NCBI GenBank assembly: GCA_002372135.1
Contig: DFIN01000010.1
Location: 1,709-13,706 of the forward strand
Direction: 5' to 3'
Origin: Bacteroidales bacterium UBA3696
Lineage (GTDB): Bacteria > Bacteroidota > Bacteroidia > Bacteroidales > Paludibacteraceae
DNA: 11,998 bases
Shown here: positions 8,239 through 11,998 of the stretch, one piece after another
Numbering within the stretch: the stretch's first letter is position 1
Layout: each line of letters starts with the position of its first letter
The notes under the pieces: model-generated
What the model was told of the DNA's origin: nothing
The model's database searches: none
What the model saw: the letters and a program-made list of their open reading frames with translations, nothing else
Program-made: the position numbers and the translations under genes

Positions 8239-9207
8239 ATGAATATGAAACATTCTTATCACCTACTACTCGTCACTCTGCTTCTCCTTTTACCTCTCTC
8301 CGTGAAGGCGGATGATAACTTGGGCGCACACAGTTTTGTGGTATGGGCCAATGGTGGTATATCCAACTACATCGGTTCCACACCCGGTGCCAAAATAGGG
8401 ATAGGCGGCGGTGGTGCTATCGGTTTGGGTTACGAATGGCGTGGAACAGCCTTCCTGCTGCAAACAGGTTTAGCCGGCAAATATGCGCAAACAGGTTTGC
8501 GCATTGACGATGCTACCTATACCTTGTACAACCAGTTGGATCCCCAAGCCGTGGACGGACAGTTTGATTATCAATACATCCAGTCCAACCGCCGTGACCA
8601 ATACACGACTATAGCCATGCAAATACCCCTGATGGTAGGTGCGCATATCAATCGGTTCTATTTCTTGGTGGGACCTAAGTTGAACCTCAATGTCATCAAC
8701 TCATATAAAGCCGAGGCCACTTATTCCGCAGTAGGTATATACAAGGAGTTTTTTGACCCCTTTGCCGCTATGCCCAATCATGGTTTCTTTACCGACTATA
8801 ACCTGTCAACCAGTGATCGTACTTCGATGAAGGTTAATGTGGCGGGTTCGGTGGAATTGGGTGCGGAAATCCCTTTGACTTCCACAGCGAAGAAGAATGG
8901 CGGTGAGAACTATTTCCGTATCGCTTTCTTTGCGGATATGAATATATTGGACGACCGCATCAAGTCCGATCAGCCGATGCTCGAATACCCGCAACAGTAC
9001 ACATCCAATGCGGATATGACATCCGGGTTGAAGATGGTGGATTATCTTTCGTCCAATGCTGCTACCTCGCCGGTGCGCAATCTCTTTGCCGGTGTCAAAC
9101 TTACATTTGTGCTTACTTCCGGCGTTAAGTACGGTTGCGTGATGTGCGAGTCGGGCTATCCCACCCGCCGTGATCGTCGACGCGGTAGCCGATTGTTATT
9201 CTACTAA
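8239..9207 (+). CDS. Outer-membrane beta-barrel protein, paralogue of the OmpA protein's barrel region
   Basis: A 322-residue exported protein. The signal peptide is residues 1-24 (MNMKHSYHLL start, Leu-rich core, cleavage after VKA). The mature part starts as a likely strand (HSFVVWANGG) and has alternating Gly/aromatic strands throughout, in the style of PorT-type or OMP_b-brl families. It lines up with the barrel region of the gene before it: IPLMVGAHINRFYFLVGP matches VPILFGANIYKGLYAMAG, then a shared S-Y, D-P, M-x-N-H and an ending ELGAEIPL against EIGYSL. It has no OmpA domain. After the last apparent strand (LFAGVKLTFVLTSG) comes a short tail with CVMC and a basic run (RRDRRRGSR), ending in FY. 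An ATG two codons later (8245) is an alternative start. I cannot name a substrate or partner. Confidence 0.82.
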   Translation: MNMKHSYHLLLVTLLLLLPLSVKADDNLGAHSFVVWANGGISNYIGSTPGAKIGIGGGGAIGLGYEWRGTAFLLQTGLAGKYAQTGLRIDDATYTLYNQLDPQAVDGQFDYQYIQSNRRDQYTTIAMQIPLMVGAHINRFYFLVGPKLNLNVINSYKAEATYSAVGIYKEFFDPFAAMPNHGFFTDYNLSTSDRTSMKVNVAGSVELGAEIPLTSTAKKNGGENYFRIAFFADMNILDDRIKSDQPMLEYPQQYTSNADMTSGLKMVDYLSSNAATSPVRNLFAGVKLTFVLTSGVKYGCVMCESGYPTRRDRRRGSRLLFY

Positions 9208-9237
9208 ATCAGATTGTTAAACTACATAATTCTTAAC

Positions 9238-9260
9238 GAAGCGGCATTGTTTGCCGCTTC
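9238..9260 (+). terminator. Hairpin ahead of proS: probable terminator of the surface-protein operon
   Basis: GAAGCGGCA (9238-9246) and TGCCGCTTC (9252-9260) form a perfect 9-bp stem with loop TTGTT, followed by ATTTTCG. It resembles an intrinsic terminator with a weak U-tract and lies 30 nt after the barrel gene's stop. It ends only 12 nt before the proS ATG, so it could instead act as a leader structure on proS translation. No convincing proS promoter was found in the 65-nt gap. Confidence 0.6.
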
Positions 9261-9272
9261 ATTTTCGCAAAA

Positions 9273-10763
9273 ATGGCAAATTTTCAAAAACTTACTTCCC
9301 GTCAAGAAGATTACAGCAAATGGTATAACGAACTGGTAGTTAAAGCCGACCTCGCAGAGCAGAGTGCTGTTCGCGGCTGTATGGTCATCAAACCCTACGG
9401 CTATGCCATTTGGGAGACCATTCAGCACGAGCTCGACCGCCGCTTCAAAGAACAAGGCGTGCAAAACGCTTATTTCCCCTTGTTGATACCCAAATCGTTC
9501 CTTAGCCGTGAGGCAGAGCACGTGGAGGGTTTCGCCAAAGAGTGTGCCGTAGTAACTCACCATCGCTTGATGAATGATCCCAACGGCAAAGGGGTGGTGG
9601 TGGACCCCAATGCCAAATTGGAAGAGGAACTGATCATCCGTCCCACTTCGGAAACCATCATCTGGTCCACCTATAAGAATTGGATTTCGTCCTATCGCGA
9701 CCTGCCTATCCTGTGCAACCAGTGGTGCAACGTGATGCGTTGGGAAATGCGTACTCGCCTGTTCCTTCGTACCGCCGAGTTTCTCTGGCAAGAAGGACAT
9801 ACAGCACATGCCACCAAAGAAGAAGCCGAGGACTATGCCCGCCGTATGCTCGATGTCTATGCTGACTTTGCGGAGAACATCATGGCAATTCCTGTCATCA
9901 AGGGTGTCAAGTCCCCTAACGAGCGCTTTGCAGGGGCTCTCAATACTTATTGCATCGAAGCCATGATGCAGGACGGAAAAGCCTTGCAAGCAGGCACATC
10001 GCACTTCCTCGGTCAGAACTTCGCCAAGTCATTTGATGTGCAGTTCCTCTCCAAAGAGAATAAGTATGAGTATGTATGGGCTACCTCTTGGGGTGTTTCT
10101 ACCCGCTTGATGGGTGCCCTTATTATGACTCACTCCGATGACAACGGTCTCGTCTTGCCACCGGCTCTCGCGCCTATTGAGGTAGTGATTGTACCTATTT
10201 TCAAGAAAGCAGACGACTTGGCTCGTCTGATGGAGGTGCTTGACCCCCTGGCTGACCAACTGCGTGCTGCCGGCATACGCATCAAAGTTGATACCTCTGA
10301 CCAATCGTCACCGGGCTTCAAGTTCGCCTCTTACGAGCTCAAAGGTATTCCTGTTCGCCTTGCCATGGGCGCACGCGACTTGGAGAACCGCACCATTGAG
10401 GTGGCTCGCCGTGATACACTCACTAAAGAGACCTTACCCATTGAAGGCATCGTAGAGCATATCCAACAGCTGCTCAAGGATATTCAGCAGAACTGCTACC
10501 AAAAAGCCCTTGACTTCCGCACGGCACATATCCGCACCTGCGACTCCTACGAAGAATTCAAAACCGAGATACAGAAAGGCGGCTTCTTGCTCTGCCATTG
10601 GGACGGTACCTCCGAGACCGAAGAGAAAATCAAGAACGAGACCAAAGCCACAATCCGCTGCATTCCGCTTCATGCCCTGCCCGGCTATACCGAGGACCCC
10701 GGCCAATGTATGGTTACAGGTCACCCCAGCCAAAAGCGCGTAGTATTTGCGATTGCCTATTGA
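9273..10763 (+). CDS. proS: Proline--tRNA ligase (ProRS), archaeal/eukaryote-type
   Basis: Class II aminoacyl-tRNA synthetase that charges tRNA(Pro) in the cytoplasm; 496 residues, full length for the shorter ProRS form that lacks the inserted editing domain of E. coli-type enzymes. Seen in order: AVRGCMVIKPYGYAIWE near the N-terminus, RPTSET at 123-128, motif 2 RWEMRTRLFLRTAEFLWQEG starting at R156, GTSHFLGQNFAKSFDV, motif 3 GVSTRLMGALIM at 274-285, an anticodon-binding region starting PIEVVIVPIF, and a C-terminal domain ending in the conserved tyrosine (AIAY). The C-terminal zinc site is degenerate: C441 and C479 remain where family members with a complete site have four cysteines. A hairpin ends 12 nt before the ATG. 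The lipoprotein gene follows after 42 nt and may be co-transcribed. Confidence 0.97.
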   Translation: MANFQKLTSRQEDYSKWYNELVVKADLAEQSAVRGCMVIKPYGYAIWETIQHELDRRFKEQGVQNAYFPLLIPKSFLSREAEHVEGFAKECAVVTHHRLMNDPNGKGVVVDPNAKLEEELIIRPTSETIIWSTYKNWISSYRDLPILCNQWCNVMRWEMRTRLFLRTAEFLWQEGHTAHATKEEAEDYARRMLDVYADFAENIMAIPVIKGVKSPNERFAGALNTYCIEAMMQDGKALQAGTSHFLGQNFAKSFDVQFLSKENKYEYVWATSWGVSTRLMGALIMTHSDDNGLVLPPALAPIEVVIVPIFKKADDLARLMEVLDPLADQLRAAGIRIKVDTSDQSSPGFKFASYELKGIPVRLAMGARDLENRTIEVARRDTLTKETLPIEGIVEHIQQLLKDIQQNCYQKALDFRTAHIRTCDSYEEFKTEIQKGGFLLCHWDGTSETEEKIKNETKATIRCIPLHALPGYTEDPGQCMVTGHPSQKRVVFAIAY

Positions 10764-10805
10764 TTCTTTTAATTCCATTCAAACAACTTAAATGTACAAA
10801 CTTAT

Positions 10806-11255
10806 ATGAAAAAATTCTTTTCAATCCTGCTTATAGCCATTGCTGTTTTTTCAGTGGCATGCACCAAGCAAACGGCGCAACCCGAACAACGTATCTATAG
10901 CATTGACGAGGTCTATGCCGCTGCTGACTCGCTCACGGGCGACACCATCCTTTTTCAAGGCGTATGCGCCCATTTGTGCAAACACGGGGGCAGAAAAGCC
11001 TTTCTCATAGGCTCCGATGAATCGCGCCTGTTGCGTGTGGAAGGGGCTTCCATGGGCAATTTTGCACCGGAGTGCCTCAACAACATCGTTCGCGTCAAAG
11101 GCATTGTTCGTGCACAAGAAGTGCTGCCTGAGGGCGTTGAACAAGTATCCGATGGGCTGGAACATGGCGAAGGCGGTGATGGCTGCGAGACTTCCAAGAA
11201 AGCCATCCGGCGCTACTATGCGGAGGCTGTTTCCTATGAGATAATCACCGAGTAA
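10806..11255 (+). CDS. Small lipoprotein with CxHxCxH motif, probable OB-like fold
   Basis: A 149-residue protein of unknown function. A short signal (MKKFFSILL) ends in a relaxed lipobox, SVAC, with C19 as the likely lipidated residue. Just after the cysteine there is no acidic run of the kind that exports Bacteroidota lipoproteins to the surface, so a periplasm-facing position is more likely. The core carries GVCAHLCKHGG, with C54, H56, C58 and H60 spaced like a metal or cofactor ligand set, followed by strands (KAFLIG, LLRVEG, IVRVKGIVRA) that suggest a small OB-type barrel. Further cysteines are C90 and C127. The stop codon overlaps the next start (TAATG), so translation of the two is coupled. 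I do not recognise a characterised family; a metal or redox role with the PepSY-type partner is inference. Confidence 0.78.
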   Translation: MKKFFSILLIAIAVFSVACTKQTAQPEQRIYSIDEVYAAADSLTGDTILFQGVCAHLCKHGGRKAFLIGSDESRLLRVEGASMGNFAPECLNNIVRVKGIVRAQEVLPEGVEQVSDGLEHGEGGDGCETSKKAIRRYYAEAVSYEIITE

Positions 11256-11863
11256 TGGATACTCCAAACACTCAACCTTCCAAGACTCTGCCTTCGCGTG
11301 GAGTCTTGTTTCGCAAGTGGATGCGCGTCATCCATCGCGACCTCGGCTATGTCTTTGCCGGTATGTTGCTCGTTTATGCGGTAAGCGGCATCTTTCTTAA
11401 TCATAAGAACACCTTCAACAGCCAGTACTCGATTGAGCGTACCGAACTGAACCTTACCCCGCTTTCACGCTCTGACTTGTCGCGTGAGCGTGTGGATGGT
11501 CTGTTGGATGAGGCAATGCCTGACGGCTCACTCAAAAGCGCCTATATCCAGCACTATTGTCCCGATTCGACTACCCTTAAGGTGTTCCTCAAGGCTAATA
11601 GCAGTCTGGTGGTCAATCTCTCTACCGGTCAGGCACTCTTGGAGCAGGTTCACAAACGTCCGGTCATAGGTGCACTCTCTCGCCTGCACTACAATCCTAA
11701 TCGGGCATGGACATGGTTTAGCGACATCTTTGCTGTGGCTCTTATAGTCATCATTCTTACAGGCTTATTTATGCTCAACGGAAAACATGGTTTATGGGGT
11801 ATCGGCGGCATTGAGCTGCTTGTCGGCATCCTCATCCCGCTGCTATTTGCCCTATTGGGGTAA
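11255..11863 (+). CDS. PepSY-associated transmembrane protein
   Basis: A 202-residue inner-membrane protein. The N-terminus has the family-like RKWMRVIHRDLGYVFAG leading into a first membrane segment (about 31-48) that ends SGIFLNH. A loop of about 100 residues, presumed periplasmic, has a PepSY-like pattern (SLVVNLSTGQALLE). Then LHYNPNRAWTWFSDIFA leads to a second segment at about 155-174 and a Gly-rich third at about 183-200 (GIELLVGILIPLLF). Larger PepSY_TM proteins are often linked to iron-siderophore or haem reduction; this short form keeps H28 and H50 at the ends of the first segment, which could bind a cofactor, but that is unproven. Its start overlaps the lipoprotein stop by one base. 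No clear terminator follows. Confidence 0.85.
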   Translation: MDTPNTQPSKTLPSRGVLFRKWMRVIHRDLGYVFAGMLLVYAVSGIFLNHKNTFNSQYSIERTELNLTPLSRSDLSRERVDGLLDEAMPDGSLKSAYIQHYCPDSTTLKVFLKANSSLVVNLSTGQALLEQVHKRPVIGALSRLHYNPNRAWTWFSDIFAVALIVIILTGLFMLNGKHGLWGIGGIELLVGILIPLLFALLG

Positions 11864-11946
11864 TAGAGACGAACACTTAGTATTAGCAAAAGATTATTGA
11901 TTTATAAGCGAATATAAACTTTTTTCCAAAAAAACGCAATGCAGAT

Positions 11947-11977
11947 TTGGTCAGTTCGCCAAACTGCTGTACTTTTG
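11947..11977 (+). promoter_or_regulatory. Bacteroidota-type promoter reading out of the window
   Basis: TTG at 11947-11949 (within TTTGG), a 20-nt spacer and TACTTTTG at 11970-11977, a full TAnnTTTG match followed by CACCCGC. The layout matches the two promoters at 2405-2504. The gene it serves would start beyond the right edge. The rest of 11864-11998 is A/T-rich, with no gene or clear terminator. Confidence 0.75.
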
Positions 11978-11998
11978 CACCCGCTTTTGAGATAAAAG

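Noticed and set aside
8483..8504. Perfect 9-bp stem-loop (ATGCGCAAA, loop CAGG, TTTGCGCAT) inside the barrel gene
   Set aside because: It is within coding sequence (YAQTGLRI) and overlaps a short CAAACAGGTTT direct repeat; chance and coding constraint explain it without further evidence.
9246..9253. ATTGTTTG in the proS leader hairpin as a -7 promoter element
   Set aside because: It misses the TA of TAnnTTTG and has no TTG at the expected 20-nt distance.
9222..10004. 260-aa open frame on the minus strand
   Set aside because: It is antisense to proS, has no recognisable motif or promoter, and its composition mirrors the complementary gene.
11281..11308. 8-bp inverted repeat CAAGACTC / GAGTCTTG near the start of the PepSY-type gene
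   Set aside because: The 12-nt loop and coding location make a regulatory role weak; no U-tract or covering start codon.
11952..11966. CAGTT-N5-AACTG within the right-edge promoter as an operator
   Set aside because: Arms of only 5 bp are expected by chance, and no second copy was seen at the other promoters.

Overview
The window looks like a chromosomal segment of a Bacteroidota genome, most likely a Bacteroidales. Three promoters have the phylum's TTG-N20-TAnnTTTG form instead of the usual -35/-10 boxes. Shine-Dalgarno sequences are weak or absent. Two secreted proteins end in what looks like a type IX secretion (T9SS) sorting domain, and the housekeeping genes (ValRS, an archaeal/eukaryote-type ProRS, a YycJ/WalJ-like hydrolase) fit that phylum. 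No tRNA, rRNA, CRISPR array, insertion sequence or prophage gene is visible.

Layout. Positions 1-2386 on the minus strand hold a two-gene unit: an MBL-fold hydrolase followed 23 nt later by valS, which runs off the left edge and so lacks its C-terminal part. Positions 2387-2532 are a divergent promoter region with one good promoter on each strand. Everything from 2533 to 11863 is on the plus strand and closely packed, with gaps of 1-65 nt. First come two large secreted paralogues (647 and 713 aa). Next is an OmpA-family protein with its own N-terminal barrel-like region, then a stand-alone barrel-like protein related to that region. A perfect hairpin surrounds the ompA-like stop codon. A second perfect hairpin lies just ahead of proS. 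After proS come a small lipoprotein with a CxHxCxH motif and a PepSY-type transmembrane protein, which overlap by one base. The last 135 bases hold a promoter that fires out of the window to the right.

How the genes may work together. The central four genes form a plausible cell-envelope cassette: two exported, sortase-like T9SS cargo candidates, a peptidoglycan-anchored OmpA protein and a second outer-membrane barrel. It is built from two paralogous pairs, so it probably arose by tandem duplication. I infer that it assembles a surface structure or complex, but no gene in it matches a characterised system I can name. It sits between two aminoacyl-tRNA synthetase loci. The final two-gene unit looks like a small inner-membrane/periplasmic module, possibly metal or redox related; that function is inference.
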